Shown here: positions 43,390 to 53,800 of the stretch, in pieces | How positions within the stretch are numbered: the stretch's first letter is position 1 | Layout of the letters: each line of letters starts with the position of its first letter | Assembly: GCA_903885605.1 (NCBI GenBank) | Contig: CAISJD010000097.1 | Coordinates: forward strand, 17,165-81,164 | DNA from: an uncultured Chthonomonas sp. | GTDB taxonomy: Bacteria; Armatimonadota; Chthonomonadetes; Chthonomonadales; CAJBBX01 | Direction: 5' to 3' | DNA: 64,000 nt | Position numbers and translations under genes: made by a program | The notes under the pieces: generated by a model | The model's input: only the letters and a program-made list of their open reading frames with translations | What the model was told of the DNA's origin: nothing | The model's database searches: none

Positions 43390-43794
43390 GCAGGGAACTA
43401 CCGCACGGCGCCGGCCGCGGTTCCCGATGGCGCGGCGTCTGCCGTGCAGCCTCTCCCGGCGCCGGCGGGCTTCCTGCCCCTCCGGTGAATGTCACCGGGA
43501 GAACGCCGGCGCGAAGGCCACACGCGCCTGTCCCAACCTGGAGTTCAGTCCCCGCGCCATCCCGTTGCTGAATCCGTCAACAGGGCCAATGAGGGCAGGC
43601 CCTGAACCGCCTCGCGAACCGACTGCGGCTACCTCGACTCACCCACCGAGCACTGCCGTACCAGGACAGAGCATCATGCTTCAGTGCCTCACTTCCTGGG
43701 GGCAGTTCGGTGCTGTCGACGTTGTCGAGAGACGGCGCCGTTGCCGCCCTGCTCTTAACTTGCCCTTTTTGGCTTTCGACTGCCTCTCCTGCCG
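43390..43794. other. 405-base region without a supported gene
   Basis: No frame here looks like protein. Small inverted repeats are present: CCGGTGA/TCACCGG near 43484-43500 and CAGGGCC (43581-43587) with GGCCCTG (43598-43604); these could be transcription ends of the minus-strand gene starting at 47217. Confidence 0.4.
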
Positions 43795-46700
43795 CTACTG
43801 CAGCGTGGGCATGGCGGCGCTTTCGCCTCGCATCTGCCTCGCCTGCTCCTCGGGGGCGTAGACGCCGTAGAAGAGGGCGTTCAGGTCGATCCACTCGGCC
43901 AGGGCCCGGCGCTCTTCGTCGGCGAGGGTGATGCCGTGGTGGCCCGATGCCAGCAGGCGCATGAGGCGGCTGCCTCGGGCGCCGTAGGCTCCGCCGGGCG
44001 GCGTCACCTGCACCTGGTTGCGGGCTCCGAAGCGGGGAACCAGTGCCTGCGCAGCGTTGCGGAGGTTGGTGGCTCCGCCGTCGAAGGTCCGGCCGCCGCA
44101 TAGCGACCAGTAGGAGGCGGAGAAGGCCCCGCGCGGCGTTCCGGTCAGGTCCAGCGTGCCCGAGTTGGGACCGTGGCACGAGACGCAGCGCCGGTTGAGG
44201 ACGGGCTGCACCGAGGCCATGTAGGAGTAGGGCCGCCCGTCGCGCGGGCCCGCGAGCAGCTTCGACGGCGCCCGCCGCATGGCAAGCACGCTATTCGGAG
44301 CCACGCGCCCGCCCTCAGACCGGCCCTCATGGCAACCCACGCAGGAGATCCGCTCGCCGCGCTGCAGGTAGGTGAGTGAGCGCATGGTCTGCACCGCCGC
44401 GCCGTCGGCGTCCAGCGCCTGGAAGAGGATCGGCTTCATCGCGGGGACTGTGAACCGCGCCGAGCCGTCTGCCTCCACCGGCACCGTTCCGAGGACGGCA
44501 CGGGCGTTCTCCTCGCCGGCCAGGCCCACGGCGGGCGCGTCGGCGATGTTGGTCGTCTTCGGGAAGATCTGCACCAGCCGAAGCTGCTTGACCGTGCCGC
44601 GCGGGATGCCCGGCAGGCCCCGGTAGACGTCCTGCAGCATCACCTCGCCGGTCTCGGGCGACGATTTCGGCAGCGTGGAGGCTGCGGCGGGTGGGCAGGG
44701 GCGCGGGCGGAGCGGGATGGGCGTGACGGCGCCGATCTCCGGGTCGCGGTAGAGCATCTCACGGTTGCCGTGGGCGTCCAGCAGGTAGATGCCCAGCGCG
44801 TCGGGCCGGTTGGCGCCGGGCTCCCAGACCAGCGGGTAGGGGCTGTAGGCGACCAGGAAGTAGCGCTCCGAGAGGGGCCATGGGCTGCAGTAGTACTCCC
44901 GGATGTCGTTGGTCTCGGCCTCCGGGAAGGGCACCGTGGGCGTGATGCGCGTAAGCGGCTTGTGCCCGTTCTCGCCCTTCGTGGGGTCCAGCACGACGAT
45001 GGAGCCCGCCGTCATGGAGTGGTGCGCCGAGGCGGTGAAGACCCACTTGCGCGTGCCGGGGATCGGCTGGGCCTGGAACGAGCAGTGGGGCGAGGGCGTG
45101 GCGTTGCCCCAGAAGTTGGCCGGCGCGGTGCCGTCGGGGCGCGTGGTCCAGAGGTTCTGGTGCGTCACGGCGTCGCGGTCGATGTAGTCCCAGCGGGCGT
45201 AGACGATCTGGCCGTCGTGGCCGGTTGTGGGGAACCACTCGTTGGTGTCGTGCATGGAGAGCAGGCGCAGGCCCGAGCCGTCGGGCTGCACGCGATGGAG
45301 CGTGTAGACGTGGGTCCGCTTGCTGAAGCCCGCGCCGAAGCAGCGCGAGTATCCCCCGCGCCGGGTGGAGCTGAAGGCGATGCCTCCGTCGGGCAGGTAG
45401 TTGGGCATCAGGTCGTCGAACGGGCCGCGCGTGATCTGCCTGAGGCCGCCCTTGAGGTCAGTCTCATAGATGTGATAGGAGCGCTCTTCGGGGCTCTCGA
45501 CGTCCAGCGTGGAGGGATCGGGCTCGGCGGCGCGGCAGTCGACCCAGGAGAAGACCACCCGCTTGGCGTCATAGGAGAGCCTCGGCTCCAGCACGCTGCC
45601 GTGGGCCAGCCGACCGCCCAGGAGGTCTCGGCTCTGGAGCGAGTAGCCGGGCCTATCGAGCAGGAAGAGGCCCCCGCCGGCCCGTGCGCGCCAGCCGTAG
45701 TACTGCATGACCAGGTGGCTGTAGCTGGGCGGCACGCGCTTGTTGAAGAGGATGGGAGTGCGCGGGAGCAGCGGGTTGGCCAGCGCCACGCGCCGCTTGA
45801 GCCATCGGACCCGGAAGTAGAGCGACCGTGCCTGCGCCTCGGTGAGGTCCGGCCGTAGCGAAACCGGGGCCATGGAGCGCCACTGTGCGCGCTGGGCGTC
45901 GAGACGCAGGTTCGCCGACCGCGTGAGGTCCGCCATGAGCCGCCAGGCGCCCTCCATGTGCGTCCGGGCAGCCATGGTGAACGAGCGGGGCTGGGCGGGC
46001 GCCTCGGCTGAGGCGCTGAGCCCGTCCTCCCGGAGCCAGTCGGCGGCTACGAGCCACCAGAGGCCCAGTTCGAGGCTACCTGAGCCGGGTGCGGCGGCCA
46101 CGCCCGTCCGGGAGCAGGCCTGCTGCAACGCGCGCCGCAACCCGGCCATGGGCGCGGTGCAGGAGGGGTCGCGCAGGGCCTCGTCCAGCGCGCGGAAGCC
46201 GTTGGCCGAAGGGCCCTTATAGGCCGCCAGCACGGTGGCCGAGCACCCGGCGCGGAGGCGCACGGCGCCGTCGGCGGTCAGTTCGGCGTCCACCGGACCG
46301 GGGGCGGCCGTGGCGACGGCCACGCCGCCGGTGTCGTCGGCATCGGCCAACACAGCCACAGGGAGCGCGTCGGCGGGCAGGGCGGCGCGGCCGGTGGGCT
46401 GCAGCCGCAGGATGAGCGGAGAGCTATCGGCCCGGATGCCGCAGAGCGCGTGTCCGGCCGGACCGGCGGCGTCGGCCCGCTCCATCTCGTAGGACCAGCC
46501 CTGGGCGCCCTGCTTGCCGGCCTCGAACGCGGCGGAAGCCTGCAGACGGCTACCGTCCGGGAGCGTGACCACGGGGTCCCAGTAAGTAGTGTCGCAGGGG
46601 ATGTCGCCGCGCTTCAGGACCACGAAGCGGAGCGCGTCGCCGGGGCGGACCTCCAGCACGAGGCCCGGATCGACGCCGACGGGGTCGTTGTAGGCGATGT

Positions 46701-47217
46701 CGGCGGACCAGACGGTGCGTGCGTTGAGGCGTATCTCGGCTCGGATGCCGTCGCCGCCGTTGAGGTCCGCCTTGCGCACCGGTCCGCTGACCGTGATGCG
46801 GCCGCCCACGGGCAGCGTCAGGCGGCGCACGGAGGCGTTGGCCGCGCCGGGGTGGTGCCAGTCCTTCCCCACGCGGGTCCAGTCCGGCCCGCCCCAGTAG
46901 GTGGAGCCGTACCAGGTGTCCGATCGGTACTCCATGGGTGCATAGCGGCCCGCGGCATCGTCCTGCTTGCCGCCGAAGAGCCACTCGAGGCGCTTGCCCG
47001 GCGCGGGACGCACCAGCACGGCCGTGCCCGAGGCAAGCGGCGTGAGGCCCGCGCCTTGCCGGCCGGACAGCAGCCGGCGCGCCATGGCCCCCTCCGGCAG
47101 CGACGCGAAGGGCGCTTGTGGGCGGCCGGACGTGACGCCCAGGGCGAAGATGCCCAGCAGGGCGGCGAAGGCGAAGGCTCGGGCCGCACGAGGGCGGTAC
47201 AGGTGCATACGTGACAT
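43795..47217 (-). CDS. Hydrazine-synthase-alpha-like propeller protein with two haem-binding motifs
   Basis: About 1140 residues from ATG 47217 (SRMHLYRPR), with a signal or anchor (AFAFAALLGIFALGV). A long beta-rich front (to about 480) leads to PD40/WD40 propeller blades (YETDLKGGLRQITRGPFDDL, LPDGGIAFSSTRRGG, WFPTTGHDGQIVYARWDY), the middle domain typical of hydrazine-synthase-alpha-like proteins. CVGCH (about 959-963) and CVSCH (about 1011-1015) are c-type haem sites, followed by a cytochrome-like end (GHHGITLADEERRALAEWIDL). No other hydrazine-pathway gene is present, so an anammox role is unlikely; a periplasmic redox or surface role is more probable. Confidence 0.85.
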   Translation of the reverse strand: MSRMHLYRPRAARAFAFAALLGIFALGVTSGRPQAPFASLPEGAMARRLLSGRQGAGLTPLASGTAVLVRPAPGKRLEWLFGGKQDDAAGRYAPMEYRSDTWYGSTYWGGPDWTRVGKDWHHPGAANASVRRLTLPVGGRITVSGPVRKADLNGGDGIRAEIRLNARTVWSADIAYNDPVGVDPGLVLEVRPGDALRFVVLKRGDIPCDTTYWDPVVTLPDGSRLQASAAFEAGKQGAQGWSYEMERADAAGPAGHALCGIRADSSPLILRLQPTGRAALPADALPVAVLADADDTGGVAVATAAPGPVDAELTADGAVRLRAGCSATVLAAYKGPSANGFRALDEALRDPSCTAPMAGLRRALQQACSRTGVAAAPGSGSLELGLWWLVAADWLREDGLSASAEAPAQPRSFTMAARTHMEGAWRLMADLTRSANLRLDAQRAQWRSMAPVSLRPDLTEAQARSLYFRVRWLKRRVALANPLLPRTPILFNKRVPPSYSHLVMQYYGWRARAGGGLFLLDRPGYSLQSRDLLGGRLAHGSVLEPRLSYDAKRVVFSWVDCRAAEPDPSTLDVESPEERSYHIYETDLKGGLRQITRGPFDDLMPNYLPDGGIAFSSTRRGGYSRCFGAGFSKRTHVYTLHRVQPDGSGLRLLSMHDTNEWFPTTGHDGQIVYARWDYIDRDAVTHQNLWTTRPDGTAPANFWGNATPSPHCSFQAQPIPGTRKWVFTASAHHSMTAGSIVVLDPTKGENGHKPLTRITPTVPFPEAETNDIREYYCSPWPLSERYFLVAYSPYPLVWEPGANRPDALGIYLLDAHGNREMLYRDPEIGAVTPIPLRPRPCPPAAASTLPKSSPETGEVMLQDVYRGLPGIPRGTVKQLRLVQIFPKTTNIADAPAVGLAGEENARAVLGTVPVEADGSARFTVPAMKPILFQALDADGAAVQTMRSLTYLQRGERISCVGCHEGRSEGGRVAPNSVLAMRRAPSKLLAGPRDGRPYSYMASVQPVLNRRCVSCHGPNSGTLDLTGTPRGAFSASYWSLCGGRTFDGGATNLRNAAQALVPRFGARNQVQVTPPGGAYGARGSRLMRLLASGHHGITLADEERRALAEWIDLNALFYGVYAPEEQARQMRGESAAMPTLQ

Positions 47218-47275
47218 GCGCGTAGGTTCGCCGCGCCGTGGGGGATGACCTGCAGGGCGGCCTGGGCGTGTCATC

Positions 47276-48730
47276 TCATCGGGCTGCCTCCGTGGGGAGC
47301 GTGAGGACGGCGCAACGCCCCGGTGACGGTGGCACGTCGATGTCTCGGCCGGCTACGCGGAGCTTCACCGGGCCCGTGATGGGTCCGAAGTCGGTGCGCC
47401 GGACCAACAGCCGGTTCCCGAGCCGAAGCGCCGAAAGCACGGCTCCGGGCTTGCCGGGCACCTCGAAGGCCACCGGGCGGCCCTTCTCCAGGAACTCGCC
47501 ATACTGCAGCGCGTCGGCCCAGACGCCGTGGAGCAGCTCCACCTCCTTGGCCTGTTCCGCTTCCATGCACCAGAGGAAGAAGGTGGCGTGGCCCCGCAGG
47601 ATCAGGTGCCAGAGCAGCTCGCGGTAGGCCTGCTCCGACATCTGCGGCTCGGGCGGCGTGGACGGCTCGATGGTGTGCCAGTGAACGAAGGTGATGATGG
47701 GCGCCGAGGGCGGCGTGTGTTCGGCGGCGTTCGTGCCGACCTTTAACATATTGTAGAACCAGCGATAATCGCCCGGCTCGTGGTCGTACCAGCCCCAGAT
47801 GCGGGACCAGGGGTAGGTGACCGGCATGGCGAAGGTGTAGCCCGACCGCTCGAATTCCGGCGCCCAGTGGCGGTAGCGCGCCCGCTGGTCGGCCAGCATG
47901 GGGCCGGGCTGCTCCATCGGCTCGAAGTAGTCGTACCAGTACCGGAAGCCGTCGTTGGGGTAGACGCCGTAGTTGCCCACAAGGATACCGGGGAAGCGCT
48001 CCTTGAGCGGCTCGGAGTAGCACTCCCGCTGCAGGTCGGCGCGTAGCCTCCGTATGATCTTCTGATAGGCCAGGAAGTCATCGACATCACCCACGTGCGC
48101 CCGGCATCGGGTGCAACGCTTGGACGAGGCCCAGGCGCCGTTCCACTCGATGGGACCGTCGATCTCCCAGTCGGCGAAGCAGAAGCCCACCGAGAGGCCG
48201 GCGCCGCGGTAGGCTTCGGCGAATGCCTCCACGCGGCGGCGGATCGGCTCCTTGCGCCCCTCCAGCGCGAAGGGACAGCCCATGTCCGGCTTGCCGACGA
48301 AGGAGCCGTCCCAGAAGCGCTCACCCGCCGCGTCGAGGTGGGCCGTCTCGGGGCTTCCGTCGAAGAAGGAGGAGAGGCAGGCCGTGGCGTCCACCGCCAC
48401 CGGATGGCCGACCTTCGCCTGCGCCCGGGCGACCGGTAGCGCCGCGGCCAGCGACGCCTCCATGTGGGCCGGGTCCCAGCGGCAGACCAGGCCCACCCCG
48501 CGACGGTCCAGCTCGCGCACCAGTTCCGCGGCACGGACGTCGCTGAGCGTGCCGGGGTTCATGGCGGGCCAGAGGTAGAGCGGCAGCCGCTTGCCCCGAG
48601 GGTGCTTCAGCGGCTGCGCATTCCTGAGCACCACCTGGATCGAGGCGGGCCACTCCATGGGCTTGGTCTCCTTCACGGCAGGCGCCTGAGCCATTGCCAT
48701 TGCCAGCGCCACGCAGAGGGCGGCGGTCAC
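47276..48730 (-). CDS. Secreted TIM-barrel glycosidase-like protein
   Basis: About 484 residues. GTG 48730 overlaps the upstream stop (GTGA) and leads straight into a signal peptide (TAALCVALAMAMAQAP), so I prefer it to GTG 48772. Barrel motifs include LVRELDRRGVGLVCRWDPAH, LSVGFCFADWEIDGPIEWNG and FVHWHTIEPSTPPEPQM. A CxxC pair (RCTRCRAH) sits near residue 206. The end is a beta-sandwich-like domain (LSALRLGNRLLVRRTDFG). Family and substrate unknown. Co-translated with the next gene upstream. Confidence 0.7.
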   Translation of the reverse strand: MTAALCVALAMAMAQAPAVKETKPMEWPASIQVVLRNAQPLKHPRGKRLPLYLWPAMNPGTLSDVRAAELVRELDRRGVGLVCRWDPAHMEASLAAALPVARAQAKVGHPVAVDATACLSSFFDGSPETAHLDAAGERFWDGSFVGKPDMGCPFALEGRKEPIRRRVEAFAEAYRGAGLSVGFCFADWEIDGPIEWNGAWASSKRCTRCRAHVGDVDDFLAYQKIIRRLRADLQRECYSEPLKERFPGILVGNYGVYPNDGFRYWYDYFEPMEQPGPMLADQRARYRHWAPEFERSGYTFAMPVTYPWSRIWGWYDHEPGDYRWFYNMLKVGTNAAEHTPPSAPIITFVHWHTIEPSTPPEPQMSEQAYRELLWHLILRGHATFFLWCMEAEQAKEVELLHGVWADALQYGEFLEKGRPVAFEVPGKPGAVLSALRLGNRLLVRRTDFGPITGPVKLRVAGRDIDVPPSPGRCAVLTLPTEAAR

Positions 48731-50184
48731 GGCTCGAGGTCGCGGCTGGTGGCGTAGACGTGGACGTCCCACCCGCGCACACCGTCCCGGAAGCCGCCGG
48801 AGCGGACCGTCACGCTCTCGGTCGTGCCAAGCCGGTAGAGCATCTTGCCCTCCAGCGCCGGCGGGAGGCCCGAGACCGTGAAGGCGCGGCCAGTCCCCCT
48901 CTCGTTGGCCACGATGAGCAGCGACTTTCCGCCCGCCTGCCGAAGTGTGCTGACCAGGCCCGCGCCGTCGTGCGAACTCGGGTTCTCTTCCAGCGTGAGC
49001 TTAGGCCCGGGCGCGGCGGCGGGGGCGACCAGGAGCGGCTCCAGGGCACGCAGTTCGCGGGCGATGCGGAGGAGGTCGCGCCAGAGCGCTGTGTTCAGGT
49101 CCTTGGTCCCGTCCTCCTTCTTGTCGAAGGCGTAGGCCGTGCCCCACCACATGAGGGCGTCGGCGCCGTGCAGGAGTGCGTCATAGGCCATGAAGCGCGT
49201 CTCCTGCCACGTGGGGCGGCGTCCGATGCGGTCGTCCTTCACCTTCTCAGGCGCGGGGTTGATGTCGATCCATCCAAACCCCTGCAGCACCATGAAGCAG
49301 AGCTTGCCGGGCGCGCCGGCCCGCATGCGGTCGGTGTAGGCTCCGACCGACGCGGCCGTGGTGTCCAGCAGGTCGCTGTGCCCGTTTGCCATGTTGAACG
49401 GAACCGGGTAGATGTCGCAGCCCACGGCGTCGGCTGCCTTGCCGAACACCTTGAGCGAGCGCAGGGAGTTGCGCGGCGCGTGGTTGAACCAGACGGGATG
49501 CGCCGGATCGAGGCTTCGGACCGCGGCGGCGCCGGCGGCCATTCCCGCCGCCATGGCATCAGAGGCCTTAAACGCCGTATCGGTGCGAACGCCGGGCGCC
49601 GGGTCTGCCTGGCCGATCGCGCTCCAGAACGCCTGCCGCTCCGCCTGAGCCTTGTCCGTGAGGCCCCGGCTCTCGAGGTCGGCCACGCGGCTGATCCGGG
49701 CCTTCCAGGGCGCGGGGTCGCCCTGGCCGTCGGCTGCACGGTGCATGGCCGGGTAGACCGTCTCCTCCAGCGTACCCGCGGGACCGTAGCTGCAGTTCCA
49801 GAGCGCTTCGTCGGGCGCCTCCCAGATCAGAAGGGCAGGATGCGACTTCAGCGAGTTCACCGTGGCCTGCAGGCGAGTGCGCCGTGCAGGCCCATCGGCG
49901 CTCAGGTCGAGGTCGGCGCCGAGGTTGACCCAGGCCCTTGCGCCCGTAGCCGCCACGCGATCCAGCGCCTCGGGCTTGGCGGCACATTGAATCAGGTTGA
50001 AGCCGGCGTCCACGGCCTCCTTGAGGCGTGCATCGTCCGTGGGGTTCTCGTAGAGGCCCAACACGAGGGCCGGCTTGCCGTTCACTTGGACCATGGGCTT
50101 AGCCTTCCTTTCCGGTGCGGCCAGAGCAAGGCATGCGGCGCATAGCAGGGCTGCGAGCGTCGCGGCAGTCAGCCATCGTGGCAT
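48727..50184 (-). CDS. Secreted TIM-barrel glycosidase-like protein
   Basis: About 485 residues with AAGGAGG upstream and a signal peptide (LAALLCAACLALAAPE). The barrel is GH2/GH5-like in wording: KPALVLGLYENPTDDARLKE, DAGFNLIQCAAKP, HPALLIWEAPDEALWNCSYG, DAVGCDIYPVP, FMVLQGFGWIDIN and ALMWWGTAY. The WEAPDE and DIYP stretches are typical acid positions. A C-terminal beta domain (LLIVANERGTGRAFTVSGL) ends it. First gene of a two-gene operon; substrate unknown. Confidence 0.72.
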   Translation of the reverse strand: MPRWLTAATLAALLCAACLALAAPERKAKPMVQVNGKPALVLGLYENPTDDARLKEAVDAGFNLIQCAAKPEALDRVAATGARAWVNLGADLDLSADGPARRTRLQATVNSLKSHPALLIWEAPDEALWNCSYGPAGTLEETVYPAMHRAADGQGDPAPWKARISRVADLESRGLTDKAQAERQAFWSAIGQADPAPGVRTDTAFKASDAMAAGMAAGAAAVRSLDPAHPVWFNHAPRNSLRSLKVFGKAADAVGCDIYPVPFNMANGHSDLLDTTAASVGAYTDRMRAGAPGKLCFMVLQGFGWIDINPAPEKVKDDRIGRRPTWQETRFMAYDALLHGADALMWWGTAYAFDKKEDGTKDLNTALWRDLLRIARELRALEPLLVAPAAAPGPKLTLEENPSSHDGAGLVSTLRQAGGKSLLIVANERGTGRAFTVSGLPPALEGKMLYRLGTTESVTVRSGGFRDGVRGWDVHVYATSRDLEP

Positions 50185-50272
50185 CGGGTTCCTCCTTCGT
50201 GTGGCATAGTGAAGCTGATCTGGTGATACCGCGCAGGCAGGGGGGATTCCTGCAAGGGCGCGGGTTTGCCGG

Positions 50273-50310
50273 CGGTCAGACGCGTCAGACCTGTCGGACC
50301 CGTCTGACCG
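50273..50310. repeat. GTCAGAC-type intergenic inverted repeat, copy 2
   Basis: CGGTCAGACG (50273-50282) and CGTCTGACCG (50301-50310), perfect 10-bp arms with GTCAGAC and GTCGGAC units in the loop, 24 bases before the Nudix ATG. Similar in design to the element at 32270-32303. Confidence 0.6.
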
Positions 50311-50334
50311 CTGCCGTTATGGGGAGGTCTTTCG

Positions 50335-50808
50335 ATGGAAGAGCGCTTCTACTACCGGTCCTCCGATGCTCCGGCGCCGAATGTGCCGATCCTGCCCGGC
50401 GCGGCGGCGGTCATCTTCGACGCGGAGCGCCGGATCCTTGTCCTCAAGCGCACGCGCGGCCCTTACTGGTCGCTACCCGGCGGCAGGATGGAGCTCGGGG
50501 AGAGCGCGCAGGGGTGCTGCATCCGTGAGGCGCGGGAGGAGACGGGACTGACGGTGGTGGTGACACGCTTGATCGGCCTGTACACGGACCCCGGCAGCAT
50601 CTGCGCCTACCCAGACGGCAACGTCCACCAGAGCTACGTAGTCGGCTTCCAGTGCGAGGTGGTGGCAGGCGACCTGACGGTCAGTGAGGAGTCGCAGCGC
50701 TTCCGGTGGATCGGGCAGGAGGAGCTGGAGACGCTACCCCTGCTTCCCGACAACGTGCTGATGTGCCGGGATGCCTGGCTGGGGAGGCCCGAGGCCGCCA
50801 TCCGTTAG
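50335..50808 (+). CDS. Nudix hydrolase
   Basis: 157 residues with GGGGAGGT before the ATG. The Nudix box is complete (GGRMELGES ... REAREETGL, pattern Gx5Ex7REUxEExGU), in a normal alpha/beta/alpha context (LPGAAAVIFDAERRILVLKR, YWSLPGG). It hydrolyses a nucleoside diphosphate linked to another group; the specific substrate cannot be told. Monocistronic, ending at a hairpin shared with the convergent gene. Confidence 0.95.
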   Translation: MEERFYYRSSDAPAPNVPILPGAAAVIFDAERRILVLKRTRGPYWSLPGGRMELGESAQGCCIREAREETGLTVVVTRLIGLYTDPGSICAYPDGNVHQSYVVGFQCEVVAGDLTVSEESQRFRWIGQEELETLPLLPDNVLMCRDAWLGRPEAAIR

Positions 50809-50826
50809 CTGTTTCTCGCGAAACAG
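50809..50826. terminator. Short hairpin between convergent genes
   Basis: CTGTTTC (50809-50815), loop TCGC, GAAACAG (50820-50826), immediately after the Nudix stop and six bases before the end of the opposing gene. Confidence 0.5.
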
Positions 50827-50831
50827 TGGGT

Positions 50832-53800
50832 CTACATGCCTCGGACCGGGCTGCCGCCTGGCTGCGAACGCCTCCGCTCCTCCGGTTTGAGCCCCATCGC
50901 GTCCCAGTAGCGGCGCTCCGCCCCATACATATCGACGGGAGCCGCGGCATCCAGGCTCGGCGGCAGCACGCCGTAGCGCTGCATCTCGCGGATCCAGCCG
51001 GGATGGGGCCTGAAGCCGGGCATGTCGAACCGTTTGATCTCCCCAAGCCGCGCCCCGGCCGCCGCGACGCCCTCCAGCATCAGTCGGTAGTCCGCATCGT
51101 CGGTGTCCGCGAAGACATCGCCGCACAGGCCCCAGCCGCCCGCTCGCTTGCTCAGCGGCGCGAGAAGCAGCGGCGACAGCGCGGGGCGCGTCAGGTTGTA
51201 GATCAGGTGGTTGGCGTAGGTGCGGCGTGGGTCGTCAGGCGACATATCGATCCACGGCTGCAGGCCCTGATCGTCGGAGACGCTGCCGGGTAGCGCGCGC
51301 GGTCCCGTGTGGCATCCTCCGCACCGTCGCTGCTGCGCGGCCATGGCCTTCTGCGTCTGCGGCCAGCCCAGGTCGCGTCGGTCGAGCGTGTTCACCACGT
51401 AGCCGCCCACCATGCCGGTGCCCAGCGCGGCGTAGGTGCCGGGGTAAGGAGCGCCGCAGTCGATCCAGAGGCGGACCATGAGCCGCTCGCGCTCACTCAG
51501 CGTCGCGCCGTGGTGCGTGCCGTTCAGCTTGGCCATCAGTGCGCTAGCCACGCTGCCCAGCGTACGCGGCGCGTAGTTGGAGACGGGCCGGTTGCGCCCG
51601 TCGGAGACCTGGCTCCGCGCGAAAAGGGCGAAGTAGCTCTGCGAGTAGATCGGGCCCCGGTCGCCCTCCAGCACAATCCGGCCGGCGCGCTGCTGGAAGC
51701 TGTGGCATCCGACGCAGTGGCGGTCCCAGATCGGCTGGATGTCGCGCGGGTAGTCGTACAGGTCGGGCACGCCGGCGATGGGCGCGATCTTGGCCGGCGG
51801 GAGCGTGAGCGCGGCAGGCCGTTGCATCGGAGCCAGCGACCGCCGCTCGTGGCAGCCCACGCAGCCCTGCGTCTCGCCGGGAGCCAGGCTGGCGAAGCTC
51901 TGCATCCTCTTTACGGGAGCGCCCTGCTTGTCGAGGGCGATGAAGAAGAGGCTGCGCAACGCGGGAGCCTCGAAGAAGGCCGAACCGTCGGATGCCACGG
52001 GAACCGTGCCGAGGATGCGCTCCAGCGTGAAGGTTCCGCCGTAGGAGAGCGGCTCCATGCCTCCGGTGAAGTTCACGGGCTTGGGCAGCGACTCCATCAC
52101 CATGAGCGAGGCGATCTCCCCGCGCTTCACGCCCGCCATCTTGCGCCCGGCGTAGACGTCGGAGAGCATGAACTTGCCGGTGGGCTCGGTGGCGCTGAGG
52201 CGGTGCGCGGTGACGGTGAACTCCTTGGGCCGTGCGACCAGCGGGCGCGGCTCGTGGCACTGGTACCCAGCGCCGGCCTCGGACGCAGGCAGGCGGTAGA
52301 GCTGCTGCACGCCGCCGCGGCCATTGCCTAGCACCAGCGTGTCGCCCGAGGCGGCCAGGATGCACTCCTCGCTGAACGCCCAGGGGTCTCGGAAGCGCTG
52401 GCCCGGCGCCACGCGGCGCGAGTTGACGGGATCGTCCGGTCCGCCGTTGGGGCTCAGGATCCGTATCTCGCCGTCGTGCTCCATCTGCCCATGCCCCGGC
52501 GAGTAGATGCAGACGACCTTGTCGGTGCCCGGCACCGGCTTGGCATCGATCATCACCACGCCGGGCATCTGGTTGCCGTAGTAGACCGTGTGGCCCGTGC
52601 CGTCGGGGTTCACGGTCCAGAGGTGGTGGTAGTGGACCTGGCTGCGGTCGATGTACTCCCAGCGGGTGTAGAGGAGGCGGCCGTCCGGCATGGGCCAGGG
52701 CGTGTTGTCGTGCTCGATGTTGGCGGAGAGGGGACGGATGCCCTGTCCGTCGTCGTCGCACCGGTAGAGGGTCGCCACGGGCGTGCGCCAGCAGTTGACC
52801 CAGCGTCGGCTGCGGCTGCTGATGAAGGTGATGCCGCCGTCGGGCAGGTAGGAGGGCTCGAAGTCGTCGAAGGGCCCCTCGGTGATCTGCCGCAGGCCCG
52901 AGCCGTCCGGCGCGATCTCGTAGAGGTGGAAGTGCTCGGTGCCGCCCGGCCTGTAGGAGAAGAGGATCCGCCGGCCGTCGTAGCTCACCTGCGGATCGCG
53001 GATGCCGCCTCGCTCGGTGGTAAGGATCGGCCGCGTCTTGCCCGTGCGCAGGTCGAGCCGCAGGAGGCGCGCGCCTTCGTTGTACATGCGCTGGTTAGGG
53101 TCGTTAGCATCATAAGCAAAGTTAGCATACCAATGGCCGTCGTTGCCCATCCTGCGCGCCACGAAGACGACCTCGGCCACGTCCGCCATGGGGCCGGCAA
53201 GCGCCTCGCGCACGATGTCCGGCGTGGCCGCTGCGGGCCTGTCGGGCTTGTCGGAGAGCTCGATGAAGTCGTAGACCATCCAGCTGCCCTGGTCCAGCGT
53301 GATCTCGATCTGGTTCACGCCGGCCCGCACCGACCCCTCGGCGAGCGGCACGGTGAGAACGCCGCCCTCGGACATCTGCGATGGATCGACCGCCATCGTC
53401 ACGTCCTGCGCGGTATCGGGCATCTGGCGCTGCATTGCCTGCGTGCCGTTGAGGGCCACGGTGATGCGGCTGGGCTCCCAGGCCGAGAGCCAGCCGATAT
53501 GGAGCCACCTGCGGCCCACGCCGGCCGGCGCGTTGAAGCGTATAGTGAATGTATGGGCCGCGCCACCCGCCCAGCTGTCCTTCGTGCTGGGGTGGATGAA
53601 GGGCCAATCCCTCGCCGATGACTGGCCGACCGTGTAGACCACCGGCGCCGAGAAGCGCTGCGTGAAGGCGGTGTAGTCGCGGTCGGCGCACCCGAACTCC
53701 GAGGCCAGGTGGTCGGGAAATCCGATGCGGAAGAGCGCGGCCTCGGCGCGCGGCGCCTGGCCGGCCTGTGAGCTTGCCGCTGCGACCCGGGCGATGGGCT

